Assembly (NCBI GenBank): GCA_019637075.1
Contig: JAHBWI010000003.1
Coordinates: forward strand, 186,001 to 250,000
Length of the DNA: 64,000 bases
Direction of reading: 5' to 3'
Origin: Nitrospiraceae bacterium
GTDB taxonomy: Bacteria > Nitrospirota > Nitrospiria > Nitrospirales > Nitrospiraceae
This document shows positions 35,379 through 44,923 of this stretch, one piece after another. Made by a program: the position numbers and the translations under genes. Position 1 is the stretch's first letter, and every line of letters begins with the position of its first letter. Below the pieces are notes generated by a model. The model ran no database searches. It saw only the letters and a program-made list of their open reading frames with translations, and was not told the DNA's origin.

Positions 35379-37480
35379 CAGCGCCCGGCCCCGGTCTTCG
35401 GACCGGTCAGGTTGGCAATCATGTCTTTCAGATTGCCCGTCTTCATCGCTTCCGCCATGTAGCCCTTGGCCTGATCGATTCCTTCGGTGGCGACTTCCAG
35501 CGTGATGATGGTGGCGCCGATCTTTTCTGCATGTTTTTCGATCAACGCGCGCGTACATTCCCGCATGAATCCCTCGGGAGCTCGATCGAGGCGTGCCTGC
35601 GCATCTGCGGTCCAAGTGTAGGAAGAGGCGGGGGCTTCAGCGGTGGTACCCTCCTCCGCACCATTTCCGTTGGCCGTGGTGCCGTTGCCATTGGCCTGGT
35701 CCAGCATGGCTGCCGCTTCAGGCGCGGTTCCAGTTCCCTTGTTGGCGAAAATCGGCTGGTAGTCTTCGGCTGCCGCTTCTTGGATCATCGGGCCGGCATA
35801 TTCGAGCGTAATTGTCGTCATGCCCAGTTTGCGAGCGCTCTTCTCGATCTTGGCCTTGGCGCGACGACGCTGGAAGCCGGCAGGGACGGCCCTGATCGCT
35901 TCCTTGGCATCCTTGGTCCATTGCATCGGAATGTCGTCGTAGGCCACATCCATTTCCAAGCCGCCTTCGGTTTTCGCGGCGGATTCGAAAATCGACTTGT
36001 CGACCTGCTTAAACCGATTGCCTTCGGCGGAGCAGACGGGACACTTCACCGGAGTATCGCCCTTGCCGATGTAACCGCAGCCGTCGCAGACGAAATAATT
36101 CTGGCTCATACGATCCAGATACGCCTGAGTCGTGGAAGTGGGGGCCGGCTTCTCTTCGACCACCTTCGTCATCATACCGCTGAGCGTAGACCCCATGAGA
36201 TCCTGCGCAACCGCGTCATCCGCCTGCATTCTGTCACGGTCGATGCCGGAGGCGTCGAGGTTTCCGCCCAACGCGCGCATGGCATCCATAGCGCCCTTCG
36301 GCAGGATATGGCCCACGGCCGAGTCGACCACGGTGTTGCTGATGATAGTATGGCCCTTCTCGATCGCATAACGGTGAATGGCAGTCTTGGCTACGCCTCG
36401 GGCGAAGACGGGAATCTTCTCCATTCGACGCAAGGCTTCTTCCGTCCAGGCAATCGTGTACTCGGCCTGCGTGTCGATGGGCGGCACGTACTTGCGGTTG
36501 GAGATCAAGATATTGCAGGGAGCAGCGCGCAACAGGTTCTCGGTGTTGCTGCCGATGTCCATGTCCTCGTCGCTGTGGACGCCGATGCGGCCGACGATCA
36601 ACAGCGCCGGGTTTTCCTTCCGCACGTATTGAATGATCTTCTCGAAGGCCTTTCCGTCCAGCAAAGTGGTCTTGATGTCGGTTTCTTCGGCCTGCGCGAT
36701 TTCGCGGGAGATGTCGAGGTGTGACTGATAGATCTTGGCCAGCCCGCTGTCGATGACCTCTTCATGCAGCTTCTCTTGTTCCTTGAAACGGAAGACCTTT
36801 CCGGCCTCCTCGTTGAGCACCCCGGAGATGCTGTGGAATGCCGCGTAATGGAAGTAGGGGTCAAAGGCGGAAATGGCTTCGACCGGACGGTTGAACGCCT
36901 TGCCCAAGGCAAGGGCCGTCATGAGTCCGCCGAATGAATAGGGGCTGCCGTCCACCGCGACGACAATCTTACCGTTGCCCATCGGCTGGGTCTGCTTGAT
37001 GATGAGCATGTCCGAATTGCGGATGCGGCGAAGGACCCGTTCGGTATTACTGCCGATCACACTGTCTTTGACTGCGCCGACGCCAAGCGCGCCCATGATC
37101 ACTAGGTCATAGGCATTGGCGGCGATATCTTCGGCCAGAACTTTCCAGTTCCGACCTTCCAGCGAGCGGCGCTCCACCGGCAGGTTCGCCTCCGTGCATT
37201 TCTTGTCGACGTAGTCGAGATAGGAGTCGGTGATGATCTGGAGCCCGCGGGTGATCAGCGAGTCGTGAATCTGGCGCTGGCGGTCGAGTTCCTTCTCGTC
37301 ATGATATTCCTCGGGAAGGCCCGCTTCCATCTGCTTGAACCGTTTATCGTGCATTTTGGCCGCGTAGACGTGGCTCCCAACGATTTTGGAGCCGAACATC
37401 TTCGCGAGCTCGATTCCCACGTCGACCGCTTGGTTGGAATGGTCGGAGTTATCGACGGGGATATAGATCGTCTTGTACAT
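35378..37480 (-). CDS. Tandem universal-stress protein with zinc ribbon and three PCP_red domains
   Basis: A 700-residue cytoplasmic protein of unusual build. USP domain 1 (about 1-163) and 2 (about 169-330) both keep the ATP-binding G-x2-G-x9-G-S pattern (G130-S144 and G297-S311). PCP_red copies occupy about 345-388, 521-565 and 623-667, each with W-x3-A, a central P-x-F/G-F-x-R and a final ITxE-like strand. A rubrerythrin-type ribbon C465-x2-C468-x11-C480-x2-C483 lies between copies 1 and 2. PCP_red domains are otherwise known from tetrapyrrole/Fe-S enzymes. AGGAGG precedes the ATG. It heads the operon with the PCP_red radical SAM gene. Function is unknown; a redox- or tetrapyrrole-linked stress carrier is conceivable. 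Confidence 0.88.
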   Translation of the reverse strand: MYKTIYIPVDNSDHSNQAVDVGIELAKMFGSKIVGSHVYAAKMHDKRFKQMEAGLPEEYHDEKELDRQRQIHDSLITRGLQIITDSYLDYVDKKCTEANLPVERRSLEGRNWKVLAEDIAANAYDLVIMGALGVGAVKDSVIGSNTERVLRRIRNSDMLIIKQTQPMGNGKIVVAVDGSPYSFGGLMTALALGKAFNRPVEAISAFDPYFHYAAFHSISGVLNEEAGKVFRFKEQEKLHEEVIDSGLAKIYQSHLDISREIAQAEETDIKTTLLDGKAFEKIIQYVRKENPALLIVGRIGVHSDEDMDIGSNTENLLRAAPCNILISNRKYVPPIDTQAEYTIAWTEEALRRMEKIPVFARGVAKTAIHRYAIEKGHTIISNTVVDSAVGHILPKGAMDAMRALGGNLDASGIDRDRMQADDAVAQDLMGSTLSGMMTKVVEEKPAPTSTTQAYLDRMSQNYFVCDGCGYIGKGDTPVKCPVCSAEGNRFKQVDKSIFESAAKTEGGLEMDVAYDDIPMQWTKDAKEAIRAVPAGFQRRRAKAKIEKSARKLGMTTITLEYAGPMIQEAAAEDYQPIFANKGTGTAPEAAAMLDQANGNGTTANGNGAEEGTTAEAPASSYTWTADAQARLDRAPEGFMRECTRALIEKHAEKIGATIITLEVATEGIDQAKGYMAEAMKTGNLKDMIANLTGPKTGAGR

Positions 37481-37503
37481 CGAGATGCCTCCTGGGCAAA
37501 CGC

Positions 37504-37509
37504 ATCATA
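37504..37509 (-). promoter_or_regulatory. Probable -10 box of the USP/radical SAM operon
   Basis: Read leftward this is TATGAT, five of six to the sigma-70 -10 consensus, 24 bases before the ATG at 37480 and just ahead of a strong AGGAGG site. The matching -35 region falls into the palindrome at 37528-37553. Confidence 0.45.
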
Positions 37510-37527
37510 GGGGTGAACGAAACCCTG

Positions 37528-37553
37528 CAACCGATCGGAAATTCAATCGGTTG
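37528..37553. promoter_or_regulatory. Eight-base inverted repeat over the -35 region, putative operator
   Basis: CAACCGAT and ATCGGTTG form a perfect inverted repeat with a ten-base centre, 48-73 bases upstream of the USP start. It overlaps the place expected for the -35 element of the TATGAT promoter, so a regulator bound here could control the USP/radical SAM operon. Confidence 0.5.
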
Positions 37554-37649
37554 AACGAGACTCCACCCCAAAATGAGGGGGCATGATAGCACCGCCTTCT
37601 TTCGGATTGCAAGCAAACCGAGACCGTGGTCGAGGGGGAGAGGGCTGCG

Positions 37650-39296
37650 CTAACTCACTGAACCAACAGCAGACTTTTCGGTTGGAGTGGAAGGCGATTG
37701 GGAAGGTCTTCGCGACCGCAAAATCTCTTCCAAGGTCAGCAACGCTTCACGCCCCGAGTTATTCTGCACCCCGCGAATCAGATTGCCGTCGGCGTACTGG
37801 CTCGTGGGCTGGGCCTGAGCCTGGTCGGGGCCGGTTTGAGAAAGTGATCCGGTCCAGGCGCGCGGGTCACGGCTGCCTTCCTTACGTTGCCAGGCTGTGA
37901 GGCAAGCCTTGGCGATCAGTTTGTTCAGAGGGGCAGGATTGTAGAGCAGCTTTCTGATGCTGGTCGGGGTCAGCATCAAGGGGTTATACCCGGCCGAGAG
38001 GTACCCTTCCTCCAGCAGGCGATGTTCAAGATCGGTGTTGGGCTGGATGCCCAGGAAGAACATCAAGGGGAACACTCGCTCTTCGCCAAGGATCGAGGCA
38101 ACCTTCTTGTAAGACTCGACGCTCTGAAGCAGGCTCTCTTCGGTTTCCTTTGGGGAGTTGAGCGAATAGTTCAGGATGACCTTGCCCTTGAAGCCGGCTT
38201 CGGCCAGATAGCGACATCCATCATAGAGGCGCTCGAGCTTGAACCCCATATGGAGGTTGTTCAGGACCTCCTGTGATCCGGACGTGATGGCCACTTCCAA
38301 ATCTCCGACGCCTGATCGCACCATCAGCCTGGCCAGCTCGGGCGTGATCAAAGAGGTTCGGATATACCCCGACCATTCGATCTCCAGCTTTTCGCTGAGG
38401 ATTCGTTCCAGGATCTCAGTGCACTGTGGATAAGCCTCTTTGCCCGTGATGAATTGGGCGTCGGTAAACCAGAACCGGCGCGCTCCCCACTGATGATAAT
38501 GTTGGGCAATGTCACGGACCACCATCTCCGGGGGCCGATACCGCACACGTTTGCCTTCAATATAGGGATACAGACAGAAGGCGCAGTCATAAGGACAGCC
38601 GCGCTTGGTTTGTACCCCGATCGACTCGTCCTGATATGCCGCATGTTGCGGGAAAATCGACGTGAGATAGGGCAGGTCGACGGTCAGGGTATCCAATAAG
38701 GCCGGAGCCCGCTGCTCGCCTTTGCGGATGTGCTTGCCTTCGCGAACGATATACCGCTCACCTTCAAGGGATTCGCCGTTGACCACCTTGAGGATGGCAT
38801 CTTCTCCTTCACCGAGGATGCCGATCGTGCCTTCCGGCAGCTTCTCGATCAGCTGTTCGGCAAAGGCCGTGAACGCGCCCCCTCCGACCATGATCTGGCT
38901 CTTGGGGAACTCTTTGCGAATGAGCCAGGGGTAGGACAGGTTGGCCCGAATATGGCTGTAGTACCGGTAGAGCTGCTTCAAACCAGCGAAGGAAGCCATG
39001 ACCCGCTTCATCGGGTTGCTGGCGAAATAGAAATTGAAGGCGTGTTCCAGCGAGGCGTCCCCTTCGTGGGGAGAGAAAATCTGGATGTCGCGCCAGGAGA
39101 AACACACCAGGTCCGGTTTGAACTCGAGGGCCGTATCCCGAACCGCCTGGGTCCGCTGGGATTCCGAAAAAAGCGACAGATCGAGGATCCGTTGGCGGAC
39201 ATCGGGCCTTCGGCGGTGGATAAAGTCGGCCAGGTACGTCACCCCGATCGGGTAGACCTTCTTGCAGGGGAGAAAGATGTAGAGAATGGAATTCAT
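37650..39296 (-). CDS. B12-binding-type radical SAM protein
   Basis: A 548-residue enzyme. The N-terminal 200 residues look like the cobalamin-binding Rossmann region of class-B radical SAM proteins (ITYLADFI-like start, VCFSWRDIQIFS, MVGGGAF, ILGEGEDAIL), and the core has CPYDCAFC (C-x3-C-x2-C) followed by WFTDAQF and the late GxIQPNTDLE-type strand. The last 80 residues are Gln/Ser/Pro-rich and probably disordered. BchE-type and hopanoid-modifying enzymes have this layout, but the substrate here is unknown. No ribosome-binding site is seen. It lies between the USP operon and the methyltransferase on the same strand. Confidence 0.85.
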   Translation of the reverse strand: MNSILYIFLPCKKVYPIGVTYLADFIHRRRPDVRQRILDLSLFSESQRTQAVRDTALEFKPDLVCFSWRDIQIFSPHEGDASLEHAFNFYFASNPMKRVMASFAGLKQLYRYYSHIRANLSYPWLIRKEFPKSQIMVGGGAFTAFAEQLIEKLPEGTIGILGEGEDAILKVVNGESLEGERYIVREGKHIRKGEQRAPALLDTLTVDLPYLTSIFPQHAAYQDESIGVQTKRGCPYDCAFCLYPYIEGKRVRYRPPEMVVRDIAQHYHQWGARRFWFTDAQFITGKEAYPQCTEILERILSEKLEIEWSGYIRTSLITPELARLMVRSGVGDLEVAITSGSQEVLNNLHMGFKLERLYDGCRYLAEAGFKGKVILNYSLNSPKETEESLLQSVESYKKVASILGEERVFPLMFFLGIQPNTDLEHRLLEEGYLSAGYNPLMLTPTSIRKLLYNPAPLNKLIAKACLTAWQRKEGSRDPRAWTGSLSQTGPDQAQAQPTSQYADGNLIRGVQNNSGREALLTLEEILRSRRPSQSPSTPTEKSAVGSVS

Positions 39297-39388
39297 AGAA
39301 GGTGATCGCTAATGGCGCCTAGCTTATGGCAGAAACCAGACCACTCTCTTCAAGCTCAGGCTATCACCCATGCGCGACAGGCTCGTTG

Positions 39389-40165
39389 CTATTTTGTTGC
39401 CACGTGGATCGCCACGATTCCGCCTGTCAGGTTTCGGTATTCCACGGTGCGGAATCCGGCTTCCTTCAGCAGGGCGGCAAGCCGCTCCTGGTCAGGGAAG
39501 GTGCGGATCGAGGCAGGAAGATATTCATAGACACCGGTTTGGTCCCCGGCCACTTTGGTGCCGACCCAGGGCAAGAGGCGGAACGAGTACCAATCATAGA
39601 GGTTCCTGAGCCACCCATAGACCGGTCGCGAAAACTCCAAGCAGACGAACCGGCCGCCGGGGCGGAGGACGCGCCGGATTTCCATAAACGCCTGCATCAA
39701 ATTACCCACGTTTCTCATGCAGAACCCGGTCGTGACCGCATGGAAGGTATCGTCCGGAAAACCCAGGCGTTCCGCATTAGCCTGGAGGCAGGTGATGCGG
39801 GATTGCAGCCCGCGGCTTGACACCTTCCGCCAGCCTTCCGCCAGCATCGCATAATTTAAGTCCGAGGCGACCACATGTCCGCCTTGTCCCATCTTGGGCT
39901 CAATCAGCAATGCCAGGTCTGCCGTACCGGCACCGATATCCAGCGCACGGCCTTGATTGACCTCAGGTACATACGAGGCCGTGAGTCGCTTCCAGTGATA
40001 ATGAAGCCCAAAACTCAGCAGGGTATTGTTGAGGTCATAAACGCCCGCAATCGCGGTGAACATCCGCTGAACGGCCTGTTCCCGAGCCTGGCCAGACCAG
40101 GTGGAGACCGCCTGAGGCGCGGCCGACGATTGCTGGGGGATAGAGGGGTCCTCAACACGCAGCAT
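39389..40165 (-). CDS. menG: Demethylmenaquinone/ubiquinone methyltransferase UbiE/MenG
   Basis: About 258 residues. SAM-dependent C-methylation of the quinone ring, the last step of menaquinone synthesis. Family motifs: FTAIAGVYDLNNTLLSFG (MFDxIAxxYDxxN type), SAM motif ALDIGAGTADLAL, FCMRNV, RVLRPGGRFVCLEFS, then LLPWVG and the AGD-Q/Y-YLPASI stretch typical of UbiE. The start is taken at ATG 40165; a TTG at 40201 would lie on a consensus -35 hexamer. No ribosome-binding site is seen at either, consistent with a leaderless message. Symbol menG rather than ubiE is inferred from the respiratory style of the genome. Confidence 0.92.
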   Translation of the reverse strand: MLRVEDPSIPQQSSAAPQAVSTWSGQAREQAVQRMFTAIAGVYDLNNTLLSFGLHYHWKRLTASYVPEVNQGRALDIGAGTADLALLIEPKMGQGGHVVASDLNYAMLAEGWRKVSSRGLQSRITCLQANAERLGFPDDTFHAVTTGFCMRNVGNLMQAFMEIRRVLRPGGRFVCLEFSRPVYGWLRNLYDWYSFRLLPWVGTKVAGDQTGVYEYLPASIRTFPDQERLAALLKEAGFRTVEYRNLTGGIVAIHVATK

Positions 40166-40171
40166 GCCAGC

Positions 40172-40201
40172 GTGGTAGCACCCAGTTTCAAGCTTTGTCA
40201 A
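40172..40201 (-). promoter_or_regulatory. Promoter abutting the menG start (possible leaderless transcript)
   Basis: Read leftward: perfect TTGACA (40201-40196), 18-base spacer, then TGC-TACCAC, an extended -10 of moderate quality, ending six bases before ATG 40165. There is no ribosome-binding site between, so initiation at or next to the ATG is expected. Confidence 0.45.
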
Positions 40202-40243
40202 GGTTCGAGAACGAAACGGAGGGAGCCCACGTGACGCCGCGGC

Positions 40244-41023
40244 CTAGGCCGCGGCGCGAGTGGCAGCTTGAGGCGGTTCATTCTTCCACTGGCCGACCTC
40301 GAGGCTTTCCAGCCAGTTCAGGAGTTGGACGACCATCTCACCTTCGAAAATCGATCCATGTTGCGGGCAGATCATACGTGGGTTGATGGCTCGCACACGC
40401 TGCACCCATCCGCGCAAGGCTTCGGACGACGGCATCCACCGAAGGTGGAAGCCGCGCATGTACTGGATGTGTTGCTGGAAATCCGCTACCACTAGGCTGG
40501 ATTCATGGCTCGGTACCAGGGCGGATCCAATGTCGCCGGAGAAGAGAATGCCCGCGATCGGATCATACAGTGAAAAGTTGCCAGACGAATGGCAATAGTG
40601 AGCCGGGACCGCCTGCATCTCGGGGCCCCGCTCGCCGATCCTGATCCGCATACCTTCATCCGGAATGCCGCTCAGTTTAATCACCGTGCCGGCGCTGAAA
40701 TGGCTCACGAAGCTCGTCCAGAGACGCGAGCAATAGGTCTCGATCTTGGGATTCAGATCGATCCACATGGCCAGTGAGGAGACGATGTCCGGGTCCTGGT
40801 GACTGGCAAAAATCACCTCGATGTCCTGCATTCGAACGTATTTGGCCAACTCGGCGAGGACATGAGGAAAAATCTGGACGCCACCCGGATCGAGCAGCAT
40901 CGCTTTGCCCTTGTGGATAATGGCATATTCGTTCGTGTCGATCACGTGGCTGTCCTTGGCCGGGTCGCGCCCCAAGACGATCCACTGATGGCCGTCATTG
41001 TTGAAGAGCACCTTACTCTGCAT
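40244..41023 (-). CDS. Metallo-beta-lactamase-fold protein, ODP/flavodiiron-like diiron site
   Basis: A 259-residue single MBL-fold protein without a flavodoxin domain. Its metal motif HQDPD (H75, D77, D79) replaces the usual HxExDH of flavodiiron enzymes, with H142 in AHYCHSSGN, D164 in FSGDIGSA and a late CPQHG His. This combination is that of oxygen-binding diiron (ODP) proteins, which in Treponema denticola act as O2/iron sensors for a chemoreceptor. Its start overlaps the end of the upstream helical-protein gene by 11 bases, with AGGA eight bases before the ATG. Sensing or reduction of O2 is inferred. Confidence 0.82.
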   Translation of the reverse strand: MQSKVLFNNDGHQWIVLGRDPAKDSHVIDTNEYAIIHKGKAMLLDPGGVQIFPHVLAELAKYVRMQDIEVIFASHQDPDIVSSLAMWIDLNPKIETYCSRLWTSFVSHFSAGTVIKLSGIPDEGMRIRIGERGPEMQAVPAHYCHSSGNFSLYDPIAGILFSGDIGSALVPSHESSLVVADFQQHIQYMRGFHLRWMPSSEALRGWVQRVRAINPRMICPQHGSIFEGEMVVQLLNWLESLEVGQWKNEPPQAATRAAA

Positions 41024-41804
41024 AGACCTGTCCTTTCAGCAGCGAGGTCAACACCTCGCATCCGTGGTCGATGGCTCCTCGCATCGCTTTCATCTTGGCA
41101 TCGAGGTCATCGACGACCTCGTTGATTTCCGTGGCCAATGTCTTAAAGCTGGCTTCGGCCTCGGCCAAGCCCGCGGCTTCCGATGCGATACAAAAAGCCA
41201 TATAGCGCACCGTCGATCCGATAGTTTTCAGCCCGTTTAAGGCCTGATGGGTCTCTTCCAAACAACGAAGCGCAGCCGTCAGTTCGGCCTGCAGGTGCGT
41301 CAGATCCGAGCCGCAGAGTTCGGCGATGTAGGCGTAATTGTGCCGCTCCAAGCCCTCCGCCGCGACCAGTGAAGGGTGTCGGACGAGGACGGCCAGATCG
41401 TCCTGACTGGTGAAGTGGAGTAGGGACAAATCAGGGGTGTCGGTTCTCGTCGTCTGCGGCGCATGGACTGAGACCGCGAAGAGGAGGCTGGCAATCAACT
41501 GATGATACCGCCACACGATGCTGGAACTGCTTGCGGTGAGGCGGGCCAGCGTGGCGCATAACTCCTCGATGTGTTTGACTTCTGGTCTGATTTCCTTAGG
41601 GGTATTGCTCAGAATTTCGACCAGGGCCAGCATGGGACGTCCTTTGCCGCCGCTGATGCGGGCAGCCTGGACCACGCCATTGTTGGCAAGGATTTGCATC
41701 GAGAGCGAGAGCTGCTGCAGGGAGCGGCCGACGTTCAAAATTTCGACGCAGGTCCCAAACAACTGATTGATATTGCGTTTGTATTGTTCCAGACCGTTCT
41801 GCAT
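41013..41804 (-). CDS. Helical protein with chemoreceptor-tip-like segment
   Basis: About 263 residues, all helical in appearance, no membrane segment. Residues 32-56 ([18 protein letters not shown], then GGKGRP) resemble the conserved hairpin tip of methyl-accepting proteins, where Leu-Ala-x-Asn and Glu-Ala-Ala-Arg-Ala-Gly dominate, with Gln in place of Glu. The remainder is amphipathic helices (for example [17 protein letters not shown]). I do not recognise a family with certainty. The gene overlaps and precedes the ODP-like gene, so the two products probably work together, as ODP and its receptor do in Treponema. ATG 41804 is used; a frame open to TTG 41921 lacks support. Confidence 0.72.
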   Translation of the reverse strand: MQNGLEQYKRNINQLFGTCVEILNVGRSLQQLSLSMQILANNGVVQAARISGGKGRPMLALVEILSNTPKEIRPEVKHIEELCATLARLTASSSSIVWRYHQLIASLLFAVSVHAPQTTRTDTPDLSLLHFTSQDDLAVLVRHPSLVAAEGLERHNYAYIAELCGSDLTHLQAELTAALRCLEETHQALNGLKTIGSTVRYMAFCIASEAAGLAEAEASFKTLATEINEVVDDLDAKMKAMRGAIDHGCEVLTSLLKGQVYAE

Positions 41805-41955
41805 GATGAGTAGTGACCCAATGTGTGGGTTTGGGGTGGTACCTTGATCCAGGACTATATCGGCCGAACGACGAAGAAACTGTAGCTTGCGGGGAAGGGG
41901 CACTCCGTAAGGGAAGGGCAAGAAGGCCGGAACGTCGAGGCTGCAGATGAGCCCA

Positions 41956-41964
41956 TGTTATAAT
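41956..41964 (+). promoter_or_regulatory. Extended -10 promoter directly before uvrA
   Basis: TGT-TATAAT is a perfect extended -10 element, ten bases before the uvrA ATG. No -35 match and no ribosome-binding site are present, so a transcript would begin about three to five bases before the ATG (leaderless). No LexA-like box was seen. Confidence 0.6.
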
Positions 41965-41974
41965 CCCGCCTCCC

Positions 41975-44482
41975 ATGAGCAATTCCATCGTCATCAAGGG
42001 CGCGCGCGAGCACAATCTCAAGAACCTCGACGTCGAGATCCCCCGCGACAAGCTGGTCGTCATCACGGGCCTCAGCGGCTCAGGCAAGTCCTCGCTGGCG
42101 TTCGACACCATCTATGCCGAAGGGCAACGGCGATATGTCGAGTCCCTGTCCGCCTATGCCCGCCAGTTCCTAGAACAGATGGGTAAGCCCGATGTGGATT
42201 CCATCGAGGGCCTGTCGCCGGCGATCTCCATCGAGCAGAAGAGCACCAGCCACAATCCCCGCTCTACGGTCGGGACGGTCACCGAGATCTATGACTACCT
42301 GCGGCTTCTGTTCGCCCGGGTCGGGCGGCCCTACTGCTTTCAGTGTGGAAATGAGATCACCGCCCAAACCGTTCAGCAGATGGTCGATGCTATTCGGGAG
42401 TTGCCGGAAGGGGCAAAGTTCCAGATTCTCGCGCCGATCGTGCGTGGTCGAAAGGGAGAATACCGGAAGGAACTGCTCGAGATGCGGCGCGCCGGTTATG
42501 TGCGGGCGCGCATCGACGGCGAGATGGTCGACTTGGGCGATGACATCACGCTGGACAAGCAGAAAAAACATACAATCGAGATCGTCGTCGACCGATTGGT
42601 TATGAAGCCGGGGGAAGCCCTGGCCCGCAGGCTCGCTGATTCGGTGGAAAACTCCCTGAAACTGGCCGGGGGCTTGGTTGGTGTGCTGCCGGAGCAGGGG
42701 AAGGCGCAACTGTATAGCGAGCAACTGGCCTGCATCAGCTGCGGCGTGAGTTACCCTGAAGTGACCCCGCGAGTGTTTTCGTTCAACAGTCCCCACGGAG
42801 CCTGCCCGGCCTGCGACGGCATCGGGTATGCGGTGACGCCGGGCTGTCCAGAAGACGAAGACTTCACGCTGCTTGAACTCTGCCAGACCTGCCAGGGCGC
42901 CAGGCTGAAACCCGAAAGTCTCTCGATCAAAATTAATAAGCGCTCGATCGCCGAAGTCACGCGGTTGTCCGTCCGGGCGGCCGCGGATTTTTTCGGCGGC
43001 CTCAAGTTTAGCGAACGCGAACTGGTCATTGCCCATCGGATCCTCAAGGAAATCCGCGAGCGCCTGGGATTTCTGGTCAATGTGGGGTTGGATTATCTGA
43101 CGCTGGATCGGCCGGCCGCTACGCTTTCCGGCGGCGAAGGGCAGCGGATTCGCCTGGCGACACAGATCGGCTCCGGACTCGTCGGGGTCCTCTACATCCT
43201 GGACGAGCCCTCCATTGGGCTTCATCAGCGGGACAACCGGCGGTTGCTGCAGACCCTGCTGCGCCTGCGTGACCTGGGCAACACGGTGGTCGTAGTCGAG
43301 CACGATGCCGAAACGATGGATGCGGCAGACCACATCCTCGACCTGGGGCCAGGCGCAGGGACTCAAGGGGGCAAGATCGTCGCCCAAGGCACACCGGCTC
43401 AAATCAAGGCCAACCCCGATTCATTGACGGGGCAGTATCTCAAGGGGCAGATGGCCGTGTCCCTTCCGCAGCGGAGCCGCAAGCCGAAAGGCTATCTCAC
43501 GGTTGTCGGCGCAAAGAAACATAACCTCAAGGGCGTGACGGTCAAGATTCCGCTGGGGCTGATGACCTGCGTGACCGGTGTCTCGGGTTCCGGTAAGAGC
43601 ACCTTGGTGCTCGAGGTACTGTTCCATTCGCTCTCGCAGTTGCTGTATCACAAGAAGCCCAAGATCGACGGGTGCAAGAATTTATCGGGTGTTGATGCGT
43701 TGGACAAGGTCATCGACATCGACCAGTCGCCGATCGGTCGGACGCCGCGTTCCAATCCTGCGACCTATACCGGCCTGTTCACGTTCATTCGCGATCTGTT
43801 TTCCAACCTGCCCGAATCTCGCGTGCGCGGCTACAAGCCGGGGCGTTATAGCTTCAACGTCAAAGGCGGACGCTGCGAGGCTTGCCAAGGGGACGGCCTC
43901 ATCAAGATCGAAATGCATTTCCTGCCAGACGTCTACGTGACCTGCGAGGTCTGCAAGGGCCAGCGGTACAACCGAGAGACGCTGGACATCCAGTACAAGG
44001 GGCGCAGTATCGCCGATATCTTGAATATGACCGTCGATGACGCGCTGGAATTCTTCGAGCACATCCCCCACATCAAGGCCAAGCTTCAGACGCTGCATGA
44101 CGTCGGGCTGCATTACGTCAGGCTGGGCCAGTCAGCCACGACCCTCTCGGGAGGGGAAGCACAGCGGGTCAAGCTTTCGCGCGAATTGTCCAAGAGACCG
44201 ACCGGCCGCACGATGTACATCCTCGATGAGCCGACGACCGGCCTGCACTTCGCGGACACCCAGCGCCTGCTCGACGTGCTCAACCGATTGGTTGAAGCGG
44301 GCAATACCATCGTGATCATCGAACACAATCTCGACGTCATCAAGAACGCCGACTGGCTCATTGATCTCGGGCCGGAAGGTGGAGACCGTGGTGGCGAGAT
44401 TGTGGCCGAAGGGCCACCGGGCGAGATTGCCAAGGCAAAGCGTTCGTACACGGGCCAGGTGTTGAAAGAGGCGGGGCTGTGA
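41975..44482 (+). CDS. uvrA: Excinuclease ABC subunit A, insertion domain missing
   Basis: Damage-recognition ATPase of nucleotide-excision repair; loads UvrB. 835 residues, about 100 fewer than E. coli UvrA (940). Present are both ATPase halves: Walker [10 protein letters not shown] and GVSGSGKST, signature LSGGEGQR and LSGGEAQR, and the [18 protein letters not shown] stretch. The first zinc module has C253, C256, C277 and C280, the same numbering as in E. coli, and CEAC/CEVC the second. Between C280 and the next conserved CQTCQGARL (C303) only about 20 residues remain, where the insertion domain of about 100 residues normally lies. The reading frame is intact, so this looks like a natural domain loss. 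Confidence 0.95.
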   Translation: MSNSIVIKGAREHNLKNLDVEIPRDKLVVITGLSGSGKSSLAFDTIYAEGQRRYVESLSAYARQFLEQMGKPDVDSIEGLSPAISIEQKSTSHNPRSTVGTVTEIYDYLRLLFARVGRPYCFQCGNEITAQTVQQMVDAIRELPEGAKFQILAPIVRGRKGEYRKELLEMRRAGYVRARIDGEMVDLGDDITLDKQKKHTIEIVVDRLVMKPGEALARRLADSVENSLKLAGGLVGVLPEQGKAQLYSEQLACISCGVSYPEVTPRVFSFNSPHGACPACDGIGYAVTPGCPEDEDFTLLELCQTCQGARLKPESLSIKINKRSIAEVTRLSVRAAADFFGGLKFSERELVIAHRILKEIRERLGFLVNVGLDYLTLDRPAATLSGGEGQRIRLATQIGSGLVGVLYILDEPSIGLHQRDNRRLLQTLLRLRDLGNTVVVVEHDAETMDAADHILDLGPGAGTQGGKIVAQGTPAQIKANPDSLTGQYLKGQMAVSLPQRSRKPKGYLTVVGAKKHNLKGVTVKIPLGLMTCVTGVSGSGKSTLVLEVLFHSLSQLLYHKKPKIDGCKNLSGVDALDKVIDIDQSPIGRTPRSNPATYTGLFTFIRDLFSNLPESRVRGYKPGRYSFNVKGGRCEACQGDGLIKIEMHFLPDVYVTCEVCKGQRYNRETLDIQYKGRSIADILNMTVDDALEFFEHIPHIKAKLQTLHDVGLHYVRLGQSATTLSGGEAQRVKLSRELSKRPTGRTMYILDEPTTGLHFADTQRLLDVLNRLVEAGNTIVIIEHNLDVIKNADWLIDLGPEGGDRGGEIVAEGPPGEIAKAKRSYTGQVLKEAGL

Positions 44483-44923
44483 AGCTCGTCAGCGACAAGG
44501 AACGGCGGAGGAAGGTTGACTCTTCTCTTATCCGTCGTAATGTCTTGGATAGGGTTTGCTTGTGTGCCGCCCGGCTTGGCCGTGTGCTCCTCTAGAGCGC
44601 GACCGGATGCGGCTCGTCGGCGCACGGCTGTCTGCTCTCGGCTCGTATTCCTGCCCGTCCCCCCTATAGCGGGTCGACGAAGTCCCACTCTTCCCAGCAA
44701 GGAAAGAAACGCTACGGCTGGGCGCGGCGATCGCCGTGAGCCGCCTGCAGGCGTTGTCTTCTCAACATCACTGCTCGCCAGGACCGACGTCACCGTGCCT
44801 GTTCTTCAAAGAACTGTCGAAATGTTTGCCCAACTCGTCCTCTCTCCCTAGTATGGAAGTAGAGAGGCGATGTGGTCTGCCTTTTTGAGTGGGCCCCTGA
44901 CGGACTAGGCGATCGGAGTCTCC
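44483..44923. other. 440-base intergenic region, no gene supported
   Basis: Between uvrA and the DUF486 gene. Open frames on both strands are short or extend antisense into uvrA and show no recognisable protein pattern or ribosome-binding site. No hairpin with T-run was found. It may hold the uvrA terminator and the promoter of the next gene; nothing more can be stated. Confidence 0.5.

Noticed and set aside
35379-35615. N-terminal extension of the radical SAM gene to 35615
   Set aside because: It lies out of register over the end of the USP gene and is His/Arg-rich nonsense; the ATG at 35378 overlaps the USP stop and starts a sensible protein.
42700-42900. Frameshift or sequencing gap as the reason for the short UvrA
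   Set aside because: The frame is continuous and the flanking cysteine motifs are intact with sensible linker residues, so a true domain loss fits better.
42170-43402. 410-codon leftward frame inside uvrA
   Set aside because: Antisense shadow of a conserved gene, with no motif or ribosome-binding site.
44516-44851. 111-codon frame in the gap after uvrA
   Set aside because: It starts at TTG without ribosome-binding site, is Arg/Pro/Ser-rich and shows no motif.
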